This document shows, one piece after another, positions 55,620 to 64,000 of a DNA stretch of 64,000 nt (position 1 is the first letter of the stretch; each line of letters starts with the position of its first letter). The position numbers and the translations under genes were made by a program. The notes beneath the pieces are model-generated. The model was not told the DNA's origin, ran no database searches, and saw nothing but the letters and a program-made list of their open reading frames with translations. The DNA comes from Kineosporia rhizophila (GTDB taxonomy: Bacteria; Actinomycetota; Actinomycetes; Actinomycetales; Kineosporiaceae), in assembly GCF_021277265.1 (NCBI RefSeq), contig NZ_JAJSOH010000003.1:1-64000 (forward strand), in the 5' to 3' direction.

Positions 55620-56389
55620 AACTCAACTGGTGGCAGCCCACCATCGTGCTCGGCCTGGTGATCGGGTTCTGGTACGCCGTGGCCTACTGGTACGACAAGG
55701 GCAAGGAACTGGCCTTCGTGGTGCCCTACCCGCACCTGGTGCTGGACACCGCGGTCACCGACCCGGCGTTCCGCAAGGCGCTGCTGGACAACCTGTTCCA
55801 GACCCTGGTGGTCACCGCCACCGGCCTGCTGATCGCGGTGGTGATCGGGATGTCCTGGGCGGTGCTGATGTCGCAGGCCCGCTGGCTGGAGCACTCGCTC
55901 TACCCCTACGCGGTGATCCTGCAGACCATCCCGATCCTGGCGATCGTGCCGCTGATCGGCACCATCTTCGGCTACGAGTTCGCCTCCCGGGTCATCGTCA
56001 CGGTGATGATCGCGCTGTTCCCGCTGGTCTCCAACACCCTGTTCGGCCTGCACTCGGTCGACCGGGCCCAGCGCGAGCTGTTCCGGCTCAACGGCGCCGG
56101 GCGGCTCACCACCCTGCTGAAACTCCAGCTCCCGGCCGCGCTCCCGGCCATTTTCGTGGGCCTGCGCACCGCGGCCGGGCTGGCCGTGATCGGGGCGATC
56201 GTGGGCGACCAGTTCTTCCAGCGTGGCACCCCCGGGCTGGGCGTGCTGATCCAGGTCTCCAACTCCCGGCTCAACGGGGCCGGCACGTTCGCCGCCATCA
56301 TCACCGCCTCACTGCTCGGCGTGTTCGTCTTCCTGCTGTTCGGGCTGCTGGGCCGGCTGGTCACCGGCAAGTGGTCCGAAGCCTCCTGA
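55616..56389 (+). CDS. ABC transporter permease, SsuC/TauC class
   Basis: 257 residues, about six membrane helices. The EAA loop that contacts the ATPase is RELFRLNGAGRLTTLLKLQL, and GLAVIGAIVGDQFFQ is a common C-terminal block. It is the only permease of this class in the window, so it may serve one or both binding proteins. Confidence 0.92.
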   Translation: MKLNWWQPTIVLGLVIGFWYAVAYWYDKGKELAFVVPYPHLVLDTAVTDPAFRKALLDNLFQTLVVTATGLLIAVVIGMSWAVLMSQARWLEHSLYPYAVILQTIPILAIVPLIGTIFGYEFASRVIVTVMIALFPLVSNTLFGLHSVDRAQRELFRLNGAGRLTTLLKLQLPAALPAIFVGLRTAAGLAVIGAIVGDQFFQRGTPGLGVLIQVSNSRLNGAGTFAAIITASLLGVFVFLLFGLLGRLVTGKWSEAS

Positions 56390-56424
56390 ACGTTCCCGAA
56401 ACCGTGCTGCCCCTAGGAGATCTG

Positions 56425-57612
56425 ATGTCCCACCGTACTGTGCGCCGCGCTCTGGCCGCCGGACTCGCCCTGGCCACGGTGGCCGGTCTGGCCGCCTGCG
56501 GATCGTCCGACGAGGAAGACAGCGGTGCCGGTTCCGGCGCGAGCGCCGCGATCGGCGACGTGGACCTCTCGGCCGACTGCCCGGCCACCGTCGTCATCCA
56601 GACCGACTGGAACCCCGAGGCCGAGCACGGCCACCTGTACCAGCTGCTGGGCAAGGACTACACCGCCGACGCCGCCCAGAAGTCGGTCTCCGGGCCGCTG
56701 CTGTACAAGGGGCAGGCCACCGGGGTGGACGTCGAGATCCGTTCGGGCGGGCCGGCCATCGGCTTCTCGACCGTGACCAGCCAGATGTACCAGGACAAGG
56801 ACATCATGCTGGGCTACGCCAACACCGACGAGGCGGTCCAGCTGTCGGCCAAGAACCCGGTGACGGCGGTGTTCGCCCCGCTGGAGAAGAGCCCGCAGAT
56901 GATCATGTGGGACCCGGAGACCTATCCGGACGTCACCGACATCGCCGGCCTCGGCCAGTCGCTGAAGTCCAGCGGTGGCGTGGTCCGCTACTTCGGCGGC
57001 GCCGCCTACATGGAGTACCTGGTCAGCTCCGGGAAGCTGGACAAGAGCGTGGTCGACGGCACCTACGACGGCGCCCCGGCCAAGTTCGTCTCGGCCAAGG
57101 GCAAGGACGCGCAGCAGGGCTTCGCCAGCGCCGAGCCGTACGTGTACTCCACCGAGGTGCCGGCCTGGGGCAAGGAGGTGAAGTACCAGCTGGTGCACGA
57201 CGCGGGCTACCCGTTCTACTCCTCGCCCCTGTCGGTGCGCAGCGGCGACCTGGAGAAGTACAGCCCCTGCCTGAAGAAGCTGGTGCCGGTGCTGCAGCAG
57301 GCCGAGGTGGACTACTTCGCCGACCCGGCCGCCACCAACGAGCTGGTGCTGGACCTGGTCACCCAGTTCAACAACGGCTGGGTGTACAGCGCGGGCGCGG
57401 CCGACTACTCGGTCGAGACCATGCTCGGGCAGGGCATCGTCAGCAACGGTGAGAACGACTTCGTCGGCGACATCGACGCCGAGCGGGTGCAGAGCATCAT
57501 CGACATCACCACCCCGATCTACACCGCCGCCAACAACGCGCCCAAGGCCGGCCTGAAGCCGGAGGACCTGTTCACCAACGAGTTCCTCGACGAGACCATC
57601 GGGCTGTCCTGA
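56425..57612 (+). CDS. ABC substrate-binding lipoprotein (second)
   Basis: 395 residues from ATG 56425. Signal peptide with lipobox LAAC (Cys about residue 25). The mature part reads VVIQTDWNPEAEHGHLYQLL, then a Tyr/Gln-rich periplasmic-binding fold; QTDWNPEAEHG recalls the WxP(E/Q) entry of NMT1-like binders, but overall it differs from the first binding protein. Co-translated with the FAD oxidase (TGATG). Ligand unknown; context suggests a ring nitrogen compound. Confidence 0.85.
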   Translation: MSHRTVRRALAAGLALATVAGLAACGSSDEEDSGAGSGASAAIGDVDLSADCPATVVIQTDWNPEAEHGHLYQLLGKDYTADAAQKSVSGPLLYKGQATGVDVEIRSGGPAIGFSTVTSQMYQDKDIMLGYANTDEAVQLSAKNPVTAVFAPLEKSPQMIMWDPETYPDVTDIAGLGQSLKSSGGVVRYFGGAAYMEYLVSSGKLDKSVVDGTYDGAPAKFVSAKGKDAQQGFASAEPYVYSTEVPAWGKEVKYQLVHDAGYPFYSSPLSVRSGDLEKYSPCLKKLVPVLQQAEVDYFADPAATNELVLDLVTQFNNGWVYSAGAADYSVETMLGQGIVSNGENDFVGDIDAERVQSIIDITTPIYTAANNAPKAGLKPEDLFTNEFLDETIGLS

Positions 57613-58928
57613 TGCGCGAACGCGTTCGGGCCCTGGCCGCGGAGCTGCTCGACCTGCTCGGCCCGGACGGGGTGAGCAGTCAGGACGCGGCGCTGGACCG
57701 GGCCTCGGCCGACGGGGCCCGGCTCTCGCCGATCATCGTCGAGCAGCTCCCGCTGGGCCGGGCCGAACTGGTGGCCTGGCCCACCAGCGCCGAGCTGATC
57801 GCCCAGACCGTGGCCGCGGCGGTCCGTCACCAGGTGCCGATCACCCCGCGCGGCAAGGGCACCGGCAACTACGGTCAGGCCATCCCGATGAGCGGCGGGC
57901 TGGTGCTCGACACCACCCGGGCCCGCAGCATCGTCGAGATCGGCGAGGGCTACGCGGTGGTCGAGGCGGGCGTGCCGATGGCGGCGATCGAGCACGCGGC
58001 CAACGCGGCCGGGCAGCAGGTGCTCATGTATCCCTCCACTGCCAACTCCAGCATCGGCGGTTTCCTGTCCGGCGGCTCGGGCGGCACCGGCTCGATCCGG
58101 CACGGCATGCTGCACCAGGACTTCGCCCTGGCCCTGGACGTGGTGCACGCCGAGCCGGACGCGAAGCTGGTGCACGTGGAGGGCGCCCAGGCCGAGCCGT
58201 ACATCCACAACTACGGCACGGCCGGCATCATCGCCCGGGCCCGGATCGCCCTGGAGCCGCTGCAGCCCTGGCGCGGCCTGTTCGCCAGCTTCGACACGTT
58301 CGAGCAGGCGCTCAGCGTGATCCGGCCGTTCGCCGACCTGGAGCCCACCCCACGCCTGGTCTCGGCCGATCCCGCGGTGCTGGCCGGGGCGCTGCCCACC
58401 GACGCGGCGATCCCGCCGGGCCGGGCCAGCCTGCGGGCGATCCTCGACGAGGCCTCGCTGGAGGCGGCCACGGCCCTGGTGACCGGTGCCGGCGGGCGGG
58501 TGGAAGACGTGCGCGAGGGCACCCAGGCGATGCTGAAGATCAGCCGGATCTCCTACAACCACCCGATCGAGTGGCTGCAGAAGTCCGCTCCGGGCAAGTA
58601 CTTCCACGTCGAGGTGGCGGGAGACGCGCTGGTCGACCGGATCGCCGAGGTGGAGGAGGTCTACTTCGGCGGCATGCTGCACATCGAGGCGCAGAAGGGC
58701 CGGCCGATCGGGATGCTGGCCGGTATCTACTCCAGCGCCGAGGAGGTCTACGCCGGGTTCGAGCGGCTGACCGCCCTGGGGGTCGGGTTCCACAACTGCC
58801 ACCAGTGGTACGTGGACTACCAGCCCGAGCGCACCGCCGAACTGGCCCGCAGCACCGATCCGCTGGGCCTGCTCAACCCGGGCAAGCTGCGACAGCCTTC
58901 CGGGGTGCTCACCGGGCGGCAGGCATGA
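57612..58928 (+). CDS. FAD-binding oxidoreductase (PCMH/GlcD-type)
   Basis: 438 residues. FAD-binding domain of the PCMH type: VPITPRGKGTGNYGQ (pyrophosphate loop), GGLVLDTTRA, and SSIGGFLSGGSGGTGSIRHG. The C-terminal half is the variable substrate domain. Relatives oxidise hydroxyacids, sugars or amines. It overlaps neighbours on both sides, so it belongs to the operon; it may oxidise the imported compound or a ring-opened product. Confidence 0.85.
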   Translation: MRERVRALAAELLDLLGPDGVSSQDAALDRASADGARLSPIIVEQLPLGRAELVAWPTSAELIAQTVAAAVRHQVPITPRGKGTGNYGQAIPMSGGLVLDTTRARSIVEIGEGYAVVEAGVPMAAIEHAANAAGQQVLMYPSTANSSIGGFLSGGSGGTGSIRHGMLHQDFALALDVVHAEPDAKLVHVEGAQAEPYIHNYGTAGIIARARIALEPLQPWRGLFASFDTFEQALSVIRPFADLEPTPRLVSADPAVLAGALPTDAAIPPGRASLRAILDEASLEAATALVTGAGGRVEDVREGTQAMLKISRISYNHPIEWLQKSAPGKYFHVEVAGDALVDRIAEVEEVYFGGMLHIEAQKGRPIGMLAGIYSSAEEVYAGFERLTALGVGFHNCHQWYVDYQPERTAELARSTDPLGLLNPGKLRQPSGVLTGRQA

Positions 58929-59692
58929 CGTACAAACTGGCCGAACTCTCCGGCCCGGCGGTCGCGCACAGTCTCACCGACTCGTCCATCGCCGTGATCC
59001 CGACCGGCGCGATCGAGCACCACGGGCCGCACCTGCCGCTGCTCACCGACGCGCTGATCGCTTCCGAGGTGGCCGAAGCGGCCGTACAGCAGGGGCTTTC
59101 CCAAGGGCTGGACCTGTGGCTGCTGCCCACCCTCACCTACACCAAGTCGGACGAGCACGCCTGGGCGCCCGGCACCATGTGGCTCTCGGCCGAGACGCTC
59201 TGGGCCACCCTGGTCGACCTCGGCCGCTCGATCGCCACCACCCCGGCCCGACGGGTGGTGTTCGTCAACGGGCACGGCGGCAACACCGCCCTGCTCGGCG
59301 TGGCCAATCGCGAGCTGCGCCGCCGGTTCGGCCTGGACACCTTCAGCATGCCCGCCTCCTTGGGTCAGGCCGAAGGAGGCCCGGATGAGCTGGGTTTCGG
59401 CATCCACGCCGGTCACGCCGAGACCTCGGTGGTGATGCACCTACGCCCCGACCTGGTCAATCTGTCGCTGGCCGCCCGCAACGTGCCGGAGCACCTGGCC
59501 GAGCTGGAATACATCGGGTTCAACGGCTATCCGGTGAGTTTCGGCTGGACCAGCGACGACTTCGGCCCCTCGGGAGTGATCGGCGACCCGACCGGTGCCA
59601 GCGCCGAAGCGGGCGCCACGCTGTTCGCCGAGTCGGTGCGCCGCGCCGTGGGAGCCCTGACCGAGATCTCCACCTTCCGGCACAAGGCATGA
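58925..59692 (+). CDS. Creatininase-family amidohydrolase
   Basis: 255 residues from ATG 58925. Metal-site motifs of the family are all present: AIEHHGPHLPLLTD, FVNGHGGNTALL and HAGHAETSVVM. The family includes creatininase, formamidopyrimidine deformylase and others that open cyclic or linear amides. Overlaps the FAD oxidase and PNPOx genes by four bases each. It would cut an amide of the imported compound. Confidence 0.9.
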   Translation: MTYKLAELSGPAVAHSLTDSSIAVIPTGAIEHHGPHLPLLTDALIASEVAEAAVQQGLSQGLDLWLLPTLTYTKSDEHAWAPGTMWLSAETLWATLVDLGRSIATTPARRVVFVNGHGGNTALLGVANRELRRRFGLDTFSMPASLGQAEGGPDELGFGIHAGHAETSVVMHLRPDLVNLSLAARNVPEHLAELEYIGFNGYPVSFGWTSDDFGPSGVIGDPTGASAEAGATLFAESVRRAVGALTEISTFRHKA

Positions 59693-60258
59693 GCATCGCG
59701 GGGGAGGCCTGGGAACTCCTGAGCGACTGGCTGCCGGGCAATCACGAGCCGGAACGTCCCCAGCTGCAACTGGCCACCGTGACCGACGAAGGCACCCCCG
59801 ACGTCCGTACTGTGCTGTTGACCCGGTTCTCGCCCGAGGGTTTCTGGTTCAACACCGACAGCCGTTCCCGCAAGGCCCAGCAGCTGCGCAGTACCCCGGC
59901 CGTGGCCCTGCTCTTCCTCTGGCCGGGGTTCACCCGCCAGCTCAGCGTGCAGGGCGTGGCCTCGGTGGTGCCGACGTCGGAGAGCGCCGAGGCCTACCAG
60001 CGGCGCTCGCCCTACCTGCAGCAGCTGGCCTGGCAGAACACCAACGCCTTCGCCCAGCTGCCGGCGTCGGAGCGGGAGGCCCGCTGGGACGCGTTCACGC
60101 ACAGCGGTGACCTCTCCCAGCCGCCCCCGACCTGGGCGGGCTACCTGGTACGCCCCGAGCGCCTGACGTTCTGGGAGGGCAACCCGGCCGCTGCCAGCCG
60201 GCGCACCGAGTTCACCTGGTGCGCCGGCGAATGGCGAAGGACGTACCTTGCCGGCTGA
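59689..60258 (+). CDS. PNPOx-family flavoprotein
   Basis: 189 residues. Flavin-binding split barrel: LQLATVTDEGTPDVRTVLL, then WFNTDSRSRKAQQLRSTPAV and WPGFTRQLSVQGVA, as in pyridoxamine-phosphate oxidase. The C-terminal RPERLTFWEG resembles the FMN/substrate end of PdxH. Last gene of the operon. Its position suggests a redox role in the pathway rather than housekeeping vitamin B6 synthesis (inference). Confidence 0.85.
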   Translation: MSIAGEAWELLSDWLPGNHEPERPQLQLATVTDEGTPDVRTVLLTRFSPEGFWFNTDSRSRKAQQLRSTPAVALLFLWPGFTRQLSVQGVASVVPTSESAEAYQRRSPYLQQLAWQNTNAFAQLPASEREARWDAFTHSGDLSQPPPTWAGYLVRPERLTFWEGNPAAASRRTEFTWCAGEWRRTYLAG

Positions 60259-60261
60259 GCC

Positions 60262-60882
60262 TCAGGAACCGTCGCGCAGGTCGGCCAGCCGCTCGGGCAC
60301 GAAGCCGACCTGGTCGAAACGCACGGCGCAGCCCGGGCCGGTGGGCGCCTGGGCCTCGAAACCGAAGCGCAGGGGCTGCTGACCGGTGCCCAGGGTGAAG
60401 TAGCGGATCATGTTCCAGGTCTCACCGTCGACCGAGGCGTGGTAGGCGAACGTCTCGCCGATCCGGGACACCCGCAACCACACCGTGTTCTGGTCCACCA
60501 CGAAAGCGTTGGCGTCGTCGGCCACCCCACGGCACACCACCGAGACCACCATCGGCTCGCCGGCCGGTGAGTACTCGAAACACAGCTTGCCCCAGTGCGC
60601 CTCGTCCACCCAGATCAGCAGCACGCCCGCGTCGTAGGTGGCGTTGAAGTCCACCTCCACCTGGGCGACGAACTGGAAGTCGCCCTCGGGGGCCGCGGTG
60701 AGCAGGGTGGCGGCGTTCAGCAGGGCGGGGGAGGCGAGCGTGGCGGCGGTGCCCGACGGGTCCACGAAGATGTCGCTCTTCGGGTGCGCGGTGGTGCTGA
60801 GCACGCCGTCGGTGACCTCCCAGGTGGAATCGGGGGAAGGGGTCAGGTCGAAGGGCAGGCCGGGCACACGCGTCGTCGTCAT
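60262..60882 (-). CDS. DUF1349 (concanavalin-like) protein
   Basis: 206 residues, no signal peptide. Jelly-roll blocks of DUF1349: FQFVAQVEVDFNATYDAGVL, DEAHWGKLCFEY, and VWLRVSRIGETFAYHASVDG followed by ETW. This regulation-of-sugar/lectin-like fold is common next to carbohydrate genes. Function unknown. Convergent with the preceding operon with 3 bases between stops. Confidence 0.82.
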   Translation of the reverse strand: MTTTRVPGLPFDLTPSPDSTWEVTDGVLSTTAHPKSDIFVDPSGTAATLASPALLNAATLLTAAPEGDFQFVAQVEVDFNATYDAGVLLIWVDEAHWGKLCFEYSPAGEPMVVSVVCRGVADDANAFVVDQNTVWLRVSRIGETFAYHASVDGETWNMIRYFTLGTGQQPLRFGFEAQAPTGPGCAVRFDQVGFVPERLADLRDGS

Positions 60883-60903
60883 GCCGTGATCCTTTCAGCC
60901 CGC

Positions 60904-61404
60904 TCAGGCCATGGGTAGGCCGTTCTCCGCATAGACCGTGCCGCCGTGCAGATGGGCGCCGAGCGCGGCGGTGACGATCCGGGCCATCCGGGGGTTGGTC
61001 AGGCGCGGCACGTCCTCGGCGGTGCACCAGGTCCAGGCGCGCAGCTCCTCGTCCTGCAGCACGATCTCGGCCTCGTCCAGGGCACCCCCTTCGAACACCC
61101 AGTTGATGCTGTCGCCACCCGGCACCCGCGGCGGGGCGTAGTTGACCAGCAGCAGCCGCCCGGGCGCGACCTGCACCCCGAGCTCTTCGTGGGTCTCCCG
61201 GAAAGCCCCCGCCTGCGGCGACTCACCGGCCTCGATCACACCCCCCGGCAGGTCCCAGCCCTCCTTGTAGGTGGGCTCGACCAGCAGCACCCGCGGCTGC
61301 GGCCCGGTGTGCTCGGTGAACAGAACGGCCGCCCCCATCACCTTCCGAGGCAGCGAGGCCAGCCACTGGGCGTGCTCTTCTTCGGTATAGGTCACGCGGG
61401 CCAC
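60904..61404 (-). CDS. Nudix hydrolase
   Basis: 166 residues from GTG 61404 (GTG 61395 is also possible). The Nudix box is GGVIEAGESPQAGAFRETHE followed by ELGV, fitting Gx5Ex7REUXEEXGU exactly. YKEGWDLPGG precedes it as usual. It would hydrolyse a nucleoside diphosphate derivative; the specific substrate cannot be told. Divergent from the TOPRIM gene by only 39 bases. Confidence 0.87.
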   Translation of the reverse strand: MARVTYTEEEHAQWLASLPRKVMGAAVLFTEHTGPQPRVLLVEPTYKEGWDLPGGVIEAGESPQAGAFRETHEELGVQVAPGRLLLVNYAPPRVPGGDSINWVFEGGALDEAEIVLQDEELRAWTWCTAEDVPRLTNPRMARIVTAALGAHLHGGTVYAENGLPMA

Positions 61405-61443
61405 GGTAAGACGATCGGCGGGCGCATTGCTACCGTTCCCCGG

Positions 61444-62109
61444 GTGCGTCCCGCCGAAGCTCTGACCCTGGCCACCACCACGAACGCGGCCGTGGTCGTC
61501 CTGGTCGAGGGCGAGAGCGACCAGGGGGCGGTGCAGGCTCTGGCCCGCCGTCAGGGCATCGACCTGCAGGCGCTCCGGATCATCGTGGTCCCGATGGGCG
61601 GCGCCTCCGGGATTGCGCGCTTCGTCGAGGTTCTGGGGCGTCAGGGGCTTGGGCTGCCACTCGTCGGTCTCTTCGACGAGGCCGAGATCGGCTACGTGCG
61701 AAGGGCTCTGGAACGAGCCGGCTGGTTCCCCCGGTACTTGGGCTCGCGTCAGGATCTGTTTGAGGACGTGTCGGCGCGGGCTGGTCTGGCAGCGCTGGGT
61801 TTTCATGCGTGCGTGGTGGATCTCGAGGATGAGCTGATCCGTGCGCTGGGGGCGGAGGCGGTGCTGGGGGTGGTGGAGGCCGAGGGCGAGATGCCCCGCT
61901 TCCAGGCCCTGGCCCAGCAGCCCGACCATCGCGGCGAACCGGTCGAGGCCCAGCTGCACCGCTTCCTGGGCACCCGCGCCGGCCGTAAGGTCCACTACCC
62001 GCCCCGCCTGGTCGAGGCCCTGACCCCAGGGGCTGAGCCGGCCTGCCTGGTGGGGGTGCTGCGCTCGGCCCTCGCGGTCAGGGAGTCAGGTCTCAGGAAG
62101 TCAGATTGA
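61444..62109 (+). CDS. Stand-alone TOPRIM (OLD-type) domain protein
   Basis: 221 residues from GTG 61444. VVVLVEGESDQGAVQALARR is the TOPRIM glutamate motif, and LPLVGLFDEAE and VVDLEDELIRALG supply the acidic (DxD-like) part, in the spacing of OLD-family nucleases. The ABC-type ATPase domain of OLD proteins is absent. These small proteins are common in actinomycetes and uncharacterised; nuclease or nucleotidyl transfer activity is possible. Its 3' end overlaps the convergent small gene by 17 bases. Confidence 0.72.
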   Translation: MRPAEALTLATTTNAAVVVLVEGESDQGAVQALARRQGIDLQALRIIVVPMGGASGIARFVEVLGRQGLGLPLVGLFDEAEIGYVRRALERAGWFPRYLGSRQDLFEDVSARAGLAALGFHACVVDLEDELIRALGAEAVLGVVEAEGEMPRFQALAQQPDHRGEPVEAQLHRFLGTRAGRKVHYPPRLVEALTPGAEPACLVGVLRSALAVRESGLRKSD

Positions 62110-62485
62110 CGAAGCTGTCCTCGGGGGAGCAGGTGTCCCGGTCGTTCTCGCCGACGCTGAGCAGGCCCCACCACGAAAAGGTGGGCCCGTACGCAGCCAG
62201 CACCTCACGCGGGAACTCGGCCACCAGTCGTCCATCGGTCATCTCCACCACCTGGCCGCAGTCCAGCTGGTGCCGGGGCTTGAACTGGTGGCGGTAGGTG
62301 CGGGTCATGCCGTCGGGACTGCGCTCCACCGCCAGAAGGGCGTTCTGGTGCACGTCGGGCTGGGACTTGATCCACACGGCGAACCGCGTGGTCTGCTCGG
62401 TGTCGAGTTCGCCGGACCAGCGGAACTCGGCCCGCACCGGGTCACCGGAGGTATCGAGCTTCACGTTGAAGGCCGGTTCAGTCAC
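62093..62485 (-). CDS. Conserved-looking hypothetical protein
   Basis: 130 residues from ATG 62485. No signal peptide or membrane segment. Two Cys (LDCGQV, DTCSPE), many Trp/Phe in beta-like segments (EFRWSGELDTEQTTRFAVWI). No family recognised. Coding is supported by an open frame, codon usage like its neighbours and fitting ends, but its 3' end overlaps the TOPRIM gene. Confidence 0.6.
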   Translation of the reverse strand: MTEPAFNVKLDTSGDPVRAEFRWSGELDTEQTTRFAVWIKSQPDVHQNALLAVERSPDGMTRTYRHQFKPRHQLDCGQVVEMTDGRLVAEFPREVLAAYGPTFSWWGLLSVGENDRDTCSPEDSFVNLTS

Positions 62486-62512
62486 GAAGGGTGAGTTTAG
62501 CCATCCGGAGAG

Positions 62513-64000
62513 TCAGCGGCGCACCTGAATGGTGTTCATCGGCGCGGTGTCGGCGGGCCTGCGGGGCTGGCTGGGTTTGCCGATCACCGGGGTCGGGGAG
62601 GTGGTCGGGTCCTTGACCGGGGACGGGTCGCCCTGGTTCGGAGCCGGCCGGGTGGTTCGCGGGGCGGTCACCTCGGAGGACGGGTGCAGGGGTTCCGGGG
62701 TGGCGTAGAACCAGCCCTGGGCCACGTCGCAGCCGATCTCGCGGATCTGGGCGTCCTGCTCGGCCGTCTCCACCCCCTCGGCGGTCACCAGGAGGTCCAG
62801 GCTGTGGGCGAGGTCGACCAGCGTCCTGAGGATCTGCTGGTCGATCGGCGACCACGGACGTCCTGACTTGGTGCTCTGCAGGAACGTCCCGGCCAGCTTG
62901 AGCTCGTGCCAGGGCAGCCGGCGCAGCGCGGCCAGGTTGCTGTAGCCGGTGCCGAAGTCGTCCATCACCAGGCGCACGCCCATGTCGATCAGCGAGTCCA
63001 GCACCGCCACCGGCTCCGGGTCGTCCAGGTTCATCACCACGCTCTCGGTGATCTCCACCCGCAGCCGCGAGGGCTCCAGCTGGGCCTGGTCCAGGGTGCG
63101 CCGCACGTCGTCCAGCAGTTGCGGCGAGTACAGCTGCCGCACACTGACGTTGATGTTCACCGCGGGCCAGTCACTCACCGCCAGATCGGCGCAGGCCCGG
63201 TCCATCACCCAGCGCCCGATCGGCAGGATCGCGGCGTTCTCCTCGGCGATCCGGATGAACATATCCGGTGAGAGCGAGCCCATGGTCGGGTGTTTCCAGC
63301 GCAGCAGGGCCTCGACGCTGTGCAGGTCGCCGTCGCTGAGGCGGATCAGCGGCTGGTACACCAGGGCCAGCTCACCGCGCTCGACCAGACCCGGCAGCTG
63401 CATGGCGACCTGGAAGCGGGTCAGCTGACCGGCCTTACGCTGCGGGTCGTGCTCCACCACCCGCCCCTTGCCGGCCTCCTTGGCCGCGTGCAGGGCCAGG
63501 TCGGCCGCCTGCATGATCTCGGCCGAGTTCGCCCCGGCCGCAGCCAGTTCCACCACCCCGACACTGGCGCCCACCTGCACCGGCAGCTGCCCGGTGACCT
63601 TCAGCGGCTGCTTCAGGGCGGCCAGGAGGTCCTCGGCCACCTGCATCGGCGCCACGTCCCGCGAGCAGCCGGTGAGCAGGGCCACGAACTCGTCCCCGGC
63701 CAGCCGGGCGACGAACGCGCCGGAGGGCAGGGCGGCCTCGGAGAGCCGCTCGGCCACCGCGATCAGCACCCGGTCGCCGACGATGTGCCCGCGGGAGTCG
63801 TTGACGAACTTGAAGCCGTCCAGGTCGATGAACAGCACGGCGACCCGCTCGTCCGGGCCCGGGTCGGCCACCGCCCGGTCGAGGTGCTGCAGGAACAGCA
63901 CCCGGTTGGGCAGACCGGTGAGGGGGTCGTGGGTGGCCTCGTGCTGCAGCCGTTCCTGCAGCAGGCGGCGGTCGGTGATGTCCTCGACCACCGCCACCAT
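62513..64000 (-). CDS. GGDEF-EAL protein, N-terminus beyond right edge
   Basis: At least 495 residues; the frame is still open at base 64000 and begins here with VVEDITDRRLLQERL, the end of a PAS/PAC domain, so the real start lies outside. GGDEF domain: DPLTGLPNRVLF, FIDLDGFKFVNDSRGH and LAGDEFVAL, with AGDEF in place of GGDEF. EAL domain: SVEALLRWKHP, NINVSVRQL, ITESVVM, DDFGTGYSNL, TAEGVET. The EAL part looks complete, so phosphodiesterase activity on cyclic di-GMP is likely; cyclase activity may be reduced. The last 55 residues are Pro/Thr-rich and disordered. PAS sensor upstream is expected. Confidence 0.9.
   Translation of the reverse strand: MVAVVEDITDRRLLQERLQHEATHDPLTGLPNRVLFLQHLDRAVADPGPDERVAVLFIDLDGFKFVNDSRGHIVGDRVLIAVAERLSEAALPSGAFVARLAGDEFVALLTGCSRDVAPMQVAEDLLAALKQPLKVTGQLPVQVGASVGVVELAAAGANSAEIMQAADLALHAAKEAGKGRVVEHDPQRKAGQLTRFQVAMQLPGLVERGELALVYQPLIRLSDGDLHSVEALLRWKHPTMGSLSPDMFIRIAEENAAILPIGRWVMDRACADLAVSDWPAVNINVSVRQLYSPQLLDDVRRTLDQAQLEPSRLRVEITESVVMNLDDPEPVAVLDSLIDMGVRLVMDDFGTGYSNLAALRRLPWHELKLAGTFLQSTKSGRPWSPIDQQILRTLVDLAHSLDLLVTAEGVETAEQDAQIREIGCDVAQGWFYATPEPLHPSSEVTAPRTTRPAPNQGDPSPVKDPTTSPTPVIGKPSQPRRPADTAPMNTIQVRR

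Overview
This is a high-GC window with long gap-free genes, GTG and occasional TTG starts, many 4-base ATGA/GTGA overlaps, and actinobacterial hallmark families (WXG100, MoxR/DUF58/transglutaminase loci, HelR, ChrB/CmtR metal genes, a universal stress protein set). I infer a soil-type actinomycete, probably near Kineosporiales, but nothing here fixes the genus. I see no tRNA, rRNA, CRISPR array, insertion sequence or prophage.

Left part (1-18566). A Ser/Thr kinase with a very long repetitive tail runs off the left edge. Divergent from it is a metal/oxyanion island: ChrB-like regulator, MFS exporter, CmtR-type ArsR sensor and a short CDF-like transporter. After a beta-propeller protein, an aminotransferase and a TSUP exporter comes a leftward L-rhamnose operon (rhaI, rhaEW fusion, rhaB, lldD, hydrolase). 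It can take rhamnose to dihydroxyacetone phosphate plus pyruvate. A GH3 glycosidase with a divergent TetR gene sits upstream.

Centre (18968-33743). This is a type VII secretion-like locus: a beta-propeller/FN3 membrane protein, MoxR ATPase, DUF58 protein, a transglutaminase-like protein that lacks its catalytic Cys and His, a transmembrane kinase with an external FN3 domain, a WXG100 protein, and a convergent 1,425-residue FHA-FtsK/EssC-type ATPase. No EccB, EccD, EccE or MycP gene lies in the window. Next to it are a DHA2 efflux pump and its TetR regulator with tandem operators.

Right part (35984-64000). A mixed stretch holds hydrolases, GNAT enzymes, a PaaX-type regulator, two universal stress proteins, an iron-type alcohol dehydrogenase, a diguanylate cyclase, a TrpF homologue and a nucleoside hydrolase with a divergent PfkB-like protein. 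Next comes helR, a HelD-type RNA polymerase recycling ATPase with a perfect rifamycin-associated element in front of it. From 49783 to 60258 is a probable uptake and breakdown locus for a nitrogenous heterocycle: two binding proteins, two ATPases, one permease, two amidohydrolases (one missing two metal ligands), an FAD oxidase, a creatininase-family enzyme, a PNPOx-family protein, and an XRE-cupin regulator facing a near-perfect palindrome. The window ends with DUF1349, Nudix, a stand-alone TOPRIM protein, a small unknown protein and the C-terminal part of a GGDEF-EAL protein.
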